A stretch of DNA of 64,000 nt, from positions 3,700,501-3,764,500 of the forward strand of contig JAUCMP010000026.1 of the NCBI GenBank assembly GCA_030770545.1, given 5' to 3'. The position numbers were made by a program, and so were the translations under genes. This DNA is from Macropodus opercularis. Lineage: Eukaryota > Chordata > Actinopteri > Anabantiformes > Osphronemidae. Under the pieces are notes generated by a model. The model was not told where the DNA came from and did no database searches. It worked only from the letters and a program-made list of their open reading frames with translations. Positions 25,801-36,568 of this stretch are shown piece by piece; the first letter of the stretch is position 1; each line of letters begins with the position of its first letter.

Positions 25801-28800
25801 TATGCTGCAGATGTGTGCAGGGAGTTTGGATGTGCAAATAATTGACTTCAATAGTTAACTAAATTCAAACTGCATTTATTTTGACTCTGAAGTCAGATAA
25901 CAGAAAATTCCTCCAAATAAAAGCAGTCTGCTTTTGAGTTTAACAAAGAACGCAGTTGTAAATAATTACAGGTCACTTTCTGAAGAGAACCTTTTCCAGA
26001 CTTTTACAGATATGAGGGGAGCGATGATGTCACTGGAGGATGGCTTCAAGACGAAGCCAGCTGTGCGTGCTCCACATGGGGTCATGGGGTTAACTGTGCT
26101 GAGAGGCAGGACAGCCCCGTCTGAACTGTGATCACATCATAACCAGTAGATCAAAGGCTACTCGCAAGAAGACGACTGGGGGGAGGGTGCTGAAGTTGCT
26201 GGGGGCTGCCAGTCATCTGTCAGAGACTCATCACGCACACCCGTCAGATGTTCAAGTGTCTTAGCATTACCCACACACACTAAGGAAAGGGGAAGGAGCT
26301 CTGTAGCATTCCAGCTGCTCCGGCCTTAAAACCGTGTCCCAACGTGAAGCTTTTCAACAGTCTGCATTAAGAGGTTCTCTGTCAAACGCTTCCTGCCCCA
26401 GAGACGCTATTCCTGTTTGAAGAGGATGTTAGGCCTGAAAGTCATTTGTTCATCAATTCAAAATCTAATATACATATACAAATATACACACAGATCAGCT
26501 TCATTAATGTCAACAAAGGATTCCAGCTTCATCTCCCCATCAAAACTTTTAAGATTCCCAGATAAGATTAAATAGTACAACTTCTGACCTTTGTAAGCCA
26601 GCCTCTCACTGTGGGTTTAGCAGTGGTCTCCATGGTAACCTGGCTGCTGGCCTGGACTTTAAGTATGTTCTGTAGAACCCTGATCCACTCCTCCAGGATG
26701 TTGGGTGAATCAGCAGTCAGATAGAAGGTCTTCTTCTCCGTAATCAGCTGATAAGACGAGAGGCCGAAATATGGGGAAAATGCAGAGACAGAGATAGTAT
26801 CATGATGTTAGTGAAGATGAGAATCAGCCTCTGAAGAGCCAGGGAGACATTCCAGCCCAGCGTTATACCTGATGTCATCTTAAGCTGCTCCTCTGGAATG
26901 CAGCAGTAAAGCTTAGCTGCGATACAGGCTATATTAAAAATAGCATATGTGTGGTTCTTCTCCGTACTACACCGTCTTAGTTTCTCCATTTCTACTTGAC
27001 TATTCATAATTCTTTCAATTCAGATGCAGAATAACTAAGCTATACAGTCTGTTTAAATGTTTTCTTAATCTCACACAGTTTCCACTTACTTGAAATGTCT
27101 GTGCACCTTCTCCTCGTACTATGCAACAGGATGAGTTGAGCTCAATCTGACCCTGAGGTTTCCTGATCACATCGCTCTGGAAACATACATTTACACACAC
27201 AAATATTCTTGGTTACTTACTAGTAAGTAAGTTTGTACAGACATCCTAACTAAAATGTTCAATTCTAAGACTGACGAGGTGTAAATATGGCATGTGAGCC
27301 TCCAGCTACAGCCACACCGACATAACGCACATTTTAGAAATATTCCTGCAATGTTTTCTGTGCAGATATTAAAACCCTAGAAGGAAGCACACAGAGAGGC
27401 TCACACCTACCGGAGATTTGTAGTACAGGATCTCTCCATTCCTCAGAATGAACCAGCGTCGCTTCCAGGCTTTCACTTGACTGCCCATCTTCAGCAGGTA
27501 CCCGGACTTTTCCAACGTCTCCTACAAAAACAGCACAGGGAGATACTCTGTATGAAATTATATACATTTAAAACTATATCTACCGGTAGGTTTATATTAA
27601 AACAATATTAGAGCCAAACGTGAATTTTCATATGTCCCTGATTGCAAGAGATTTACTCACAGGCCCAGTGCTTTCACAGGAGTAGGAGGACGTCCGCTGG
27701 ACTTTATGTTCTGGTTCAGAGTAATCGCTATCCAGGGAATAAGCATCAGGAGGAATGGCATAGTCACTCTCTGAGCTGACAGAGGACATGGACACACCTG
27801 GGAAAGAAGATGGAACATAACTGGATCCGTACATCAGGTAGCTAAATCCTTGTCTGCACGTAAATCTGCCACTCTTACCTCTCTTGACAGCGCGGGGACT
27901 CCCAGGCACACTGCTCTTCCTGTCTGGACTCAGGATGGAGGTCCGTAAACTGGCCAGAGAGCTGGTGTCGTCCTCTGAGCCAGAGTCCTCGTCAGGTAGA
28001 GGGACACTGCTGATTTGAGTGGCTTTCTAAAACCAAGACATCCGTTACTGTAAATCCCTAACTGCAGCCAATGACAAGCTGCTAACAAATAGGCACTCAC
28101 CCCTTTCAGTGTTGTATAGACTGGTACATTAATATTCTTATAGATCAGTTGTGTGAACGGACCTGCCACTGGATACTGGGGTAAGATGGACCCTACAACA
28201 CATTAATAATCATTTAGTTCAAAGACTGACACTGAATAATGCAGAGCATGAGACATTTTCACACAACTGGTGAAAAAAACACCTTTCTACTTAAAATACA
28301 GTAAAACCTATCTGGGATAAAATGCTCCATCAACAGACGCCCCTCCAGGTACATACAGGACAGGCTGAGCTACCACTTAATCCCAAACAGCTACTTTGCC
28401 ACAGAAATTCACAAGCCAGAAAGCTGTCAAACGTCACTGTCTGTATCCTGACAAAATGGATGATGCTGGGACAGAAACACAGCAGTAATTACACGCAGAC
28501 CGTGTCCTTTCATCACATCTGATTAAAAAGCAGCGTCTCTCTGCTCCTCTAACCCCCCTCTGCTCGTCCTCGAGCCTTGAAAAAGTGGTGGGAACAGGAG
28601 ATTTAACAGCCCCTGAAGAGGAGCCCACACCTGCACAGGTGTGCAGAGCCTCAGGCTGGAGGAAGTGACATTAAAGGCAGCAATGACAGATCCAAAGCAA
28701 CCACACTCACCCACCACAGCAGCTTAGGTATCAGCTGACTGACATGTCCCTTCACAGTCTGACTCATCTTCTACACCACAAGCAACACCAAGTTTATGAC

Positions 28801-31800
28801 ACACACACACACACACACGAAGAACAGCTTTTTCGCATTTATCACTGCACAGTAAGTGGGTCACTTCCAGGAGACTCACCTCGTCCGGGGCCTCTGGCTC
28901 CAGGACTGGCCTCGGATACTCTCATTCCTGACTTAGCCACAGCATAGATCCGACTCTCCTGCAGAAATCCACATAGCCAGGAATTTTCCCCATCACTTAA
29001 ACTTTCATTGTGAAAGACATTTTGGCCTCAACATATTTGATCAACATGATGATAAATAAATCTTTAAAAGGAAGAGTGCAATAAATTTTAAAACTCACAT
29101 ACTGGCTTTTTAACCCTGACTCTGCTGGATTTAATACTGTGCCAGTTGTTGTCCATACATAATCAGGATAAACTGGAATGTGCTACAAAAGGCTGTTTTC
29201 AGATTCAGTAAGTAAACCAACTGGTTTGTGGTTGCTATGGTAATTTTCTGTCTTCACATACCCATGAAGGAAAGCGGTGTAACGGAGGGGTTGGTGGCTT
29301 CAGAGCTTCTGGATCCAGCCGCTCCAGCTCCTCTGCAAGCCCCACAAAGGAGACGCCATCCTGGGACAGGTCCTCTGTGTCTGGTCCCTCCACCACCCCG
29401 TCCATGCTGTCAGGAAGCCCATCGTCAATGTCTGTTTCTTCAACCACTTGAGGGAAGGGTGAAGTGCTAGTGCCGATGCTCTTGAGGGTGGAGGAGGTGG
29501 AGGATGGGGACATGATGTCTATGTTAACATTGAGGTGGTGAAGCCTGTCCAGACTGGGCTGTGGCTGACTGTAATGCTTCTTAACCAGCTGGATGCTGTC
29601 TCTCGGGGTGAGTGGAGTCCGTACTTTGGGTAACGTCATGCTGGTTCCTGACTGCTGACCCAGAGGCTGAGAAGGATTGGGGAAGGGGTTGTTGGTGGAG
29701 GGGGAGCGCGACAGGAGCGGACTTTTGGGCGTTAGTCTGATGGGTGAATCTGGGGAGCTTGGTCCGTGGGCCATCTCATAAGCAGAAGATGACGATGAAG
29801 AGGAAGATGATGAGTGAAGACACTGTGAGCGGAACTTGCTATTGAGCTCATCTGAGAACCGGGCCGGACCCTCTGGAAGCCCTGGGGGATCTGGTCCCTC
29901 CCTGCTCCTACTCTGGGAGGTAGCGTCATGGCATCTGATCGTTTCAGGAGGCCTTTTCCCATCTAGGAGTGGGCAGATTAACAACATTTCAGAAATACAC
30001 CATAGATGAACTGGTGCTAGAGGAATTAGACAACAAGCATCTGTGTGGATTCATGGGTACGGAGACGCTTTTGTTTATTAGTGCGGCAGAGACTCTGTTC
30101 ACCAAAAGCTTCCTGACACTCATCCTGTAGGCAGCACACCTGTTGGCAAGATCATGATATTAGAAGCGGCCCCTCGAGGGCTGGTCTGTCTCCAGCTGTC
30201 GTCTGCAGGGGGTGTGCTGGGGCAGCTGGGAGGAAACAGCGGGCTGCTGGGCACCAGGTGGGTATCCATTACAGGAGAGGTGGCAGGAGATCCTGAGGAA
30301 GCAGGTTTCTCTAAAAGAGCTGGAGGAGAAAGACAACACCACCAGCTCAGTGTCCTTCCCGGTGGACTTCTCATTCATCCCTTCTTGTCAACATGACTTT
30401 TAACTGCTCCACTGCTAACAAAACACACAAATTACTTTATGATTACACAAAATTGCTTTCCTCTACACTATAAGTACCTGGCAATAATTATTTTAAGGCC
30501 CACATGGAGTAAAAACAATTAATTCCAAGATAAAATATTGTAATAAGATCTAGATTAAATATTTCTCCTCAAACAGAACAAAGCAAAGGCAGCACAGCTA
30601 TTGTACATAACAGGGATTTTTGTTTTCAAAGCTCTGAGCTTCTGCTCTCCTCTCACCCACAGCAGTACCCACACTGTAATTTGTCCTGCAGCAGCATTAT
30701 TTGCTCTGTCTGCTTCACGTTGGCCATTTTCAGCTGCTGGTTCTCTTTCTCCATCTGCAACAAAGCACGTAGTCATTACATATTACACTGCATAGGAATC
30801 ATATATTTCAATGTCGTCTTAAAGATAAATGTCTGGTGGACAGACAATGCCATTTACTGCACAAAGCATTTATAAATTCTTTTACACTTTAAGGAAACTA
30901 ATTTGTTTAAACAGCTGCTGATTATACGCTTTCAATTACAAGCGTCTCTTGATGTCTTACAAGAAAACAATGCTGGCTTTCCCAGAGGCTCTGGCTTCAG
31001 TTAGGGGTTTACCTATACATGTCTCAGCTTACCTCTCTAAGCTTAAGGGTGACCCAGTCTTTAATCTTTGCAGCCTTCTCCTCAATAATTTTTGCCTCCT
31101 GGGCTCTGACTAAGATCTGGAGACAGAAAACAGACTCTGTGGATGCTTTCAACTTACATTTCATGAACATAAATGGACATTTTTGGACGGTTCTTAAAGC
31201 AGTGGCACAATCCGTACCTGTTTTTCCAGCTGCACCTCTAATCTCTTTATCACAGCATCTTTATCTTGAACCTGATTGGTAAGGTCTTGATACTTTCTGT
31301 ACAGTGAGCTCTCTGACTCACTGGTTTGTATGTTTGCAGACTTAAGCTTTTCTTCCATGACATGGATCTGAAATGCATAATTAGAGGAGTGAACGCACAA
31401 GCACAGCCAAAAGACAGCTTGGATATGCATGGTTCGTTTAGTTTTGTAGGGCACCAGACAAAGAAGGAAGGAAAGAAGAAGGAAACACAGGGGATACGTC
31501 TGCCAACTCTGAATAGACAAAAAAGTTTTGTAAGCCCTTAGGTATTTCTTGTTTTTAAAGAAATGGCACCATTAAATTACCACCTACAGAAAACACCTGG
31601 AAGAGCCAGTAATGACGACTACGATTAAATCCAACAGCAAAAGGGACAGAGTATGTGTGATATGCATGAGGTTTCCTGTCCTCCAACCACACTCTGCTTT
31701 TAAGTTCCATCAAAGGTTGGCTCCTAATTAGTGGCTACGAGTCCAGAAAAACACAAATTCCAACTAAGCATTTGACTTTATGGATCTCAAATTTAGGATT

Positions 31801-34800
31801 TGTTGTGTCACTTAGTATTGAGCATGAAAGTCTATTTTTGATCTTGGAAAAAGTACTTTGAGAATAAGTATGAATTCAGATGTTGCGACACTTTGGAAGT
31901 AGAGTCCAAATCTGGCATAAAACAACATGAAACCATGGATCCATTAAAGTACATCTGAAGTACTTCGTTCTGTACCTAATGAAGTAACTGGTGAGTGTTT
32001 GCAGTTCTAGAGGGAAACAAAACCATCATTGCTCCATTAAACTCTGAGGACTGACGATGCAAATGATTCCTAATGCAACAAAGCCTTTAAGCTTTGGTCA
32101 TGAGTCATGTCCAGCTACCTGTTTTTCAGCACTTTCAGCTCGTCGGTCGGCTTCAATCACCCTCTGCTCCAGCTCTTGCATCTGTAACAGAGACAAAGCA
32201 TTTTTACGCAGTTTTAAACATCCTGTATTAAATGTTGATGTTAGAAAGAGCGACTGGTTATGAAAAGAAGTTTACAAGTAGCATTTAGAGCCAGACACGT
32301 ACAGCAGGAGGTGCAGAGAAGCCCTCAGTGGACTCCAAACAACGGTGTGATGAAGGAATGCCAGTATGTGCACAAGCTTGCGTCACCTTTTGTGCAAGCA
32401 TGCATACTCATGCTTTCAAAGACCATCCTGCAAGTATGCACACATGTGCAAGTACGCGCTCTCTCACAATCACGCACACGTGCACAGAAATACCTCCAAA
32501 GGCTTGCACACACACACCGGTTCGACATAGGTCTCCCTTTATTCTGAGTTCACTGACCCAGTTGAAAAGAGAGCAAACATACTAATGGATTCACTCTGCT
32601 TGAAAGATGCATTTGAATTCCTCCTGTCATCTTTGTTTCCCTTCCTTTGTATTAACTTCTACCTTCTCGTCACCTCGGTAAAGGCCCCCTCATTCCCAGA
32701 ATCCAACACTCCAACCCAACATTTAAAGACTTCCTCGCCGTCAGATTAACGCTCGCTAAAGCCAGAGCATATCTACAGGGGGGTGCGTGGGTGACGGTTG
32801 ATAGCGGTTGGATGACTCCTCACCTCAAGGTCAAAAGCTTCTGTCGTGAGTCAAAGGTTTCACCAAGCTCCGGCCAGTTAAAAGGGAAAAGTCCACCATA
32901 TCATTCAAGCACCACAAATACAAGAGGCAGGCAAGCACAGGCCATAAAGTACCTCACAGGTCACTGCGATCTGCAGCATTGATGCTCTAAAATGACAGGG
33001 TCTGCTCCTAACCACAGTCCTTTGACAGAAACATCTGCTTATTCACAATTTAGCCTGTTTGCACTGCTTTTATATGTGGAAATGCAGAAGTGCCTGTTAT
33101 ATATCATCATCACCTTGGGTTTCTATCACTCTGCAATCCAGTGCTTGTACCCTTTAGTCTCTCAGGCAGGGAAACCGACTGTGTAAGCTCGAGCTGTCAG
33201 TTTATCTCTGTCCTTTTAGCTGTTGTAGAATCCGACTGCTGAGGTCTGAATCGCTGATCAGAGACAACTATGTCTACTATCCAGTGTCTGTCGATTTACA
33301 GTTCAACACAGCGACCAACTACTCTGCTGAGAATGAATGAGATGGCGGTCGTGCTTCAGAAAGCACTATGTTACCTGTATGAGTCATCACAGAAAGCTAT
33401 GCTGCCCTGCTGTTTTAGGGAATGATTAGCAATGTATCATTATCTTATCTACATGTATTTTTGCATAAACCTTTGCAGAGGACTCTCGCTGGGACACAGG
33501 GTGCTCTTCTCGTCTTTAGTGTGGAATTCAGAGGGGCTGATAGTATCCAGAGACGTGGAGATAAGATGACAGCAGACTCACCGGACACCTAAGGGCTGTG
33601 ACACACCAGGTGGACAAAGAGCCGCAGGCAACTAAGAGCAGTTCCATCTCCTGATGTCCTGCCGGGGCCAGCAAACAGAATCAGGAGGAAAGTCTCTCTA
33701 CCAGCAGGTGGCAGTAGTTTGTATATACTATTCACACAGGGGAAGCAGAAGAAGAGCTAGCAGCGCATATTTAATGTATTGTTTTCCAGTTATCTTCCTC
33801 TTTGGACCAACGTGCATCAAGTTACCGCCATGGAAACTGCGCTGATGGTCAGTATGCTGAGAACTGCTTCACTGCCCGGGCGATCTGGACAGACAGACAG
33901 GTTATACTACTTCTGTTTAAGGTTTTGAATGTGTCAGAAAGCCCAACTAGAGCCAAAGGTGTGGGATGCACCACAAAAACTAGGTCAACAGGCCCTCAGC
34001 GACGGTCTGCTTGGTTGGTGATGTGTCACTGCTCTAAGTGATGTGTCACAGTTTATTCCTTATGCCAGCAACAGGCTGACCGAGATCTAACATCTGATCC
34101 TACTGAGTAAATATCCTGTTTTACATTAATGTGATTTTTTTTCTACTTTCTCTACACACATTGGTCACTTTGAACAAAAAGGAGTAAAGAGCAGAAAAAG
34201 TAAAGCAGCAGTGACTCAGAGTTAATTTCCTCATTCCGCAGCTGTAATCATTAACCCTTTCACGTCCGCTGGTTACTCTCCGGTTAAATCATTAAAAGTT
34301 AAATCCACTGGTCAAATGTTGTTGTTTTTTTAGAATAAACAGAAAAAAAGGAAGAGAAATGAAACACGAATGGAGTTCAAGTAACCTCGTCACACAACCT
34401 GAAGTACTGAAGTAGCTCCTCTGTGATAATCTAGTAGGTCACAAAAACACAAACAGACCCGCTCATGAAAATGAATGTTCATACACATGAAACGTGTCCA
34501 CAGAACTTTCTGTAGCCTTACTTGGTGACTCATATCACTGCTTTGACTCAAATAGCATTGCTTCTTGAAGCCACTTGAGGCTTGTAGATGAGAATGTAAA
34601 TGTTGAGTATTTGCCAAATATTTATTAGAAACCTTGACATAAAAATATCTCACAATCCTTGTTTTAATGTGACTTTAATGTGCAAAAGTCTGCAGCAGAA
34701 AAATGTTTATTTGTTTGACGTTTTATTACAAAATTTGTTTTTATAAAACTGTGAAATCTGAAATCAAATAAATATTCTCCTCAGTCACTTTTCCAAGTTT

Positions 34801-36529
34801 TCTTTATATATATATATATATATATATATAAATGCTAACAGCCATTAATTACACTTTTGAACCCACAGGAAAAAGTCAAATGAGAGTTAATCATCCTTCT
34901 GGCTCTCTCCCTCCGTCTCCCCAGTCCCTCACTCGCAGTCAGCCCCTGGAGATAAATGCCATGTCACATGCAACCACGTCAACTTTGCTTTTTCATGCTT
35001 TTTCATACCAAAGTGGGTCAATGCGTAAAACACTCCTAACTTGGCAAGAGAGGAGATGAAGAGCGTGAAGCTCTTATTCCAAACAGCAATAACATGATGG
35101 AATAAAAAAACCTAAAACTCAGCAGCACAGGCCTCTACGTAAACCCTGCTCAGCTCTGTGTGTGTGCATGTGTTTGTTTAAGACAGATGAAGTGTAAGAA
35201 AAGGCCATGGGTTAATTAGCCTTATTTCTTAAAAGGGGAGATCTGAGTTTCCTTTCTTTGGCAAAACAGTACGTTTTTATGGGAGAGCGGTAGCACATGT
35301 GTACTCACCTTAATATTTTCCAGCGTGTCAATCAATAGTGAGTGACAAATCCAGTCGAACATTATTTTTAGTTATGTAGGATGATGCCTTCAGTCCCTAA
35401 TCCTGTCTGCAAAATGTTAATATCATTTATAAATGAGGTGCCCTCACTTTTCACAGTTTGTACCAATAAATAATAAAATCAGTGTGTGTGCTGCATGGGA
35501 TCTCACATTGAACTTGGAGGCCTGACAAAACCTGACAGGGGACACAGCAGGGAGTCGTCCTGCTCTTATCAGCCGCTGGGTCATGTTTGGACTGTAAACA
35601 TCCTGCTGACTGACTGAATAAACCTCTGGGCTGCTCCAGAACCAGAGATGATACAGAAAGCAAACTGCCGTGACACTGCAAGATGTTTGAGTCCATAAGG
35701 AGTGAGAGCAAACCGACTGAAAACAAGACGAGACAGTAGAAAACACAGGAGGCCGGTTTCTCCTGCTTCTCAACTCATTGCTCCGTTCACTAATCCGAAC
35801 ATTTCCACTCTTCTACGGACAATTCTTCTGAACTGAGTCTCCTGGTGACAGCTGATTACTTTCAGCCACAACTTTACAAGCATTTGGTGCAACTGCTGAC
35901 GCTTATTTTCCCAACTTGAGGGAAAGCAGCAAAAGTGATGAGTTATATGTTAAATATTCATTTTGGCTGGAACATTAGCCAACATCTGATGACACAGAGT
36001 GAGTGGACCAAATAAACTGAGTAACTTCACGAGTCTTTACGCACATGCATTAACATACAGTCGTCCACACCCGTGTTCTCAACTGATTCAGATGCTTTAA
36101 TTGTTCCCTGGTGTGAAACAGCGTTTTTAACTATGTGAATGTAGCATGACAAGCTAAAATGTAATTTGCACAGCAGTGATGTGACTCAGCACATTCACTT
36201 CACCCAATTCCTGTACAACGTGGTGGGAATGCTGTGGTGATGTGATCTGGGAACTGACTGTAGTCTGCTTGGACCTGCCTCAGTCTTGTGTTTCACGTAG
36301 GAAGTCAGTTGAACAGAGGGTGGTTTTAGCTTCTCTCTTTAGCTCGTGCTCGCCACACTACCCGTGTTGCTTTTTCTTCCTTTACCTTTTCTGCCAGCAG
36401 CTCTCGGATTTTCCCAGCCTGGAGCCGGAACCTCAGCAGCTGCATCTCCAGAGCGACACAGCGTTTCTGCCAATCCACGGTGGGCTCTCCAACGGTGCCT
36501 GACCCGCCCCTCTCCAGCACGTCGGCCAT
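19740..36529 (-). CDS. plekhh1: Pleckstrin homology, MyTH4 and FERM domain-containing protein H1 (complete, 29 coding exons)
   Basis: Coding exons in transcript order (plus-strand coordinates): 36386-36529, 32119-32181, 31218-31367, 31033-31116, 30657-30754, 30140-30310, 29262-29962, 28880-28958, 28101-28192, 27879-28026, 27661-27797, 27411-27521, 27090-27176, 26589-26747, 25557-25637, 25298-25477, 25099-25210, 24799-24911, 23677-23853, 23473-23570, 23191-23368, 22693-22848, 22114-22211, 21885-22026, 21654-21793, 21390-21519, 21078-21161, 20358-20504, 19740-19892. I placed each edge by its AG/GT pair and by phase; only the exon 5-6 junction is unresolved. The start ATG sits in a CCACCATGG context. 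Order of domains: coiled coil (about residues 18-180), Ser/Pro-rich linker, PH1 (about 625-730), PH2 (730-840), MyTH4 (870-1030), FERM (1040-1390), C-terminal TKGPTLL. Phrases such as DYAIPPDAYSLDSDYSEPEH and TPRDSIQL fit PLEKHH1 better than PLEKHH2. Family knowledge: the orthologue of nematode MAX-1, a membrane-cortex adaptor in guidance signalling. Length (about 1.4 thousand residues) is close to the human protein. Confidence 0.96.
22905..22962. repeat. 29-bp tandem duplication in a plekhh1 intron
   Basis: Two adjacent 29-bp copies (22905-22933 and 22934-22962), identical except at the final base, each containing AAAGGTAAGTCC, in the intron between exons 21 and 22. A recent slippage duplication. 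Confidence 0.95.
23191..24911 (-). CDS. plekhh1: plekhh1 exons 18-21: MyTH4 domain
   Basis: Exons 24799-24911, 23677-23853, 23473-23570 and 23191-23368. Signature segments are LTTLPSEALQTEALKLFK, SCQLFINVLVESPSVDYHTS, LAQNALQVCLTHPELQNEMY, CQLIRQT, then CWQLLSLCVALFLPQ and EVGKYAVYCQRSAERT. MyTH4 followed by FERM is the microtubule and cargo-tail supramodule of myosin VII/X/XV, and PLEKHH proteins are the non-motor members carrying it. The last exon runs on into the MyTH4-FERM linker (REARPSRMEIISILLRNP). All junction phases agree. Confidence 0.94.
25099..26647 (-). CDS. plekhh1: plekhh1 exons 14 (end)-17: second PH domain
   Basis: The 3' end of exon 14 (KPTVRGWLTK) joins exons 25557-25637, 25298-25477 and 25099-25210. 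Visible motifs: VKHGHSKLVWCSLVGKVFYYYRN cut by an intron after its first strands, then EVDRSCDSDEDYEAG, SPTYLLIGTKQEK and DTWLYHLSVAAGS, which holds the invariant tryptophan of the last helix. Phases run 0, 0, 0, then 1. The acidic DSDEDYEAG loop is characteristic of the PLEKHH family. The domain leads directly into MyTH4. Confidence 0.93.
26589..27521 (-). CDS. plekhh1: plekhh1 exons 12-14: first PH domain
   Basis: Exons 27411-27521, 27090-27176 and 26589-26747 (37, 29 and 53 codons) encode a classical PH domain. It opens with ETLEKSGYLLKMG, carries the basic strand WKRRWFILRNGEILYY expected to contact phosphoinositide headgroups, continues with SDVIRKPQGQIELNS, and closes with the C-terminal helix SPNILEEWIRVLQNIL that holds the invariant PH tryptophan. 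The end of exon 14 already starts PH2 (KPTVRGWLTK). Confidence 0.94.
27661..30310 (-). CDS. plekhh1: plekhh1 exons 6-11: Ser/Pro-rich linker
   Basis: Exons 30140-30310, 29262-29962, 28880-28958, 28101-28192, 27879-28026 and 27661-27797 encode a low-complexity linker of roughly 440 residues. The 701-bp exon 7 is the largest in the gene and contains a run of ten serines, TLPKVRTPLTPRDSIQL and PPTPPLHRFPSW. Exon 8 continues with ESRIYAVAKSGMR. Exon 9 has LIYKNINVPVYTTLKG, and exon 11 SESDYAIPPDAYSLDSDYS. These islands are conserved in PLEKHH1 while the rest diverges, which suggests short docking or phosphorylation motifs (inference). Exon 7 starts by completing a GAT codon from exon 6, so the 6-7 junction is in frame. 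Confidence 0.93.
30657..32181 (-). CDS. plekhh1: plekhh1 exons 2-5: N-terminal coiled coil
   Basis: Four short exons (32119-32181, 31218-31367, 31033-31116, 30657-30754) encode MQELEQRVIEADRRAESAEKQ, then segments with IHVMEEKLKSANIQTSESES, EAKIIEEKAAKIKDWVTLKL and MEKENQQLKMANVKQTEQI. These are heptad-rich and match the PLEKHH1/2 coiled coil, which presumably drives self-association. The first three exons are exact codon multiples (21, 50 and 28 codons). The last one (98 bp with the best GTGAGA donor) does not join the next exon in phase, so its 3' edge is uncertain; less ideal donors lie 4 and 16 nt upstream. Confidence 0.9.
33701..33714 (+). promoter_or_regulatory. CTCF-like site
   Basis: CCAGCAGGTGGCAG fits the CTCF core consensus well. 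Weaker relatives in the same gene lie at 22286 (TCAGCAGGTGGCAA) and 23893 (CCAGCAGGTGGAGG). Occupancy unknown. Confidence 0.4.
34805..34830. repeat. (TA)n microsatellite
   Basis: Thirteen or so TA units within the large plekhh1 intron. Confidence 0.95.
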
Positions 36530-36568
36530 GGTGGAGGTTTAGAGCTCTGCCTCTCGACTCAGACCAGA
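36386..36568 (-). CDS. plekhh1: plekhh1 start-codon exon (5' UTR tail plus residues 1-48)
   Basis: The acceptor is a pyrimidine-rich tract ending TTTCAG just right of 36568, followed by about 39 nt of 5' UTR and the ATG at 36527-36529. The 48 encoded residues begin MADVLERG and include VDWQKRCVALE and LLRFRLQAGKIRELLAEK, the conserved PLEKHH1/2 N-terminus that opens the coiled coil. The donor after the last AAG is GTAAAGG at the left edge. The exon ends in phase 0. Confidence 0.92.

Larger units (their letters stand above)
32182..36385 (-). other. plekhh1 intron between coding exons 1 and 2
   Basis: At 4.2 kb this is the largest intron interrupting the coding sequence; most others are under 1 kb. 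It has no coding exon that I can support. Contents seen: a CA/TG-like low-complexity stretch (about 32.38-32.52 kb), a CTCF-like site at 33701 and a TA microsatellite at 34805-34830. The rest is unremarkable. Confidence 0.8.

Noticed and set aside
19740..36529. Assignment to plekhh2
   Set aside because: The linker phrases (TLPKVRTPLTPRDSIQL, YSLDSDYSEPEHKVQRTSSY) match PLEKHH1 rather than PLEKHH2 as remembered.
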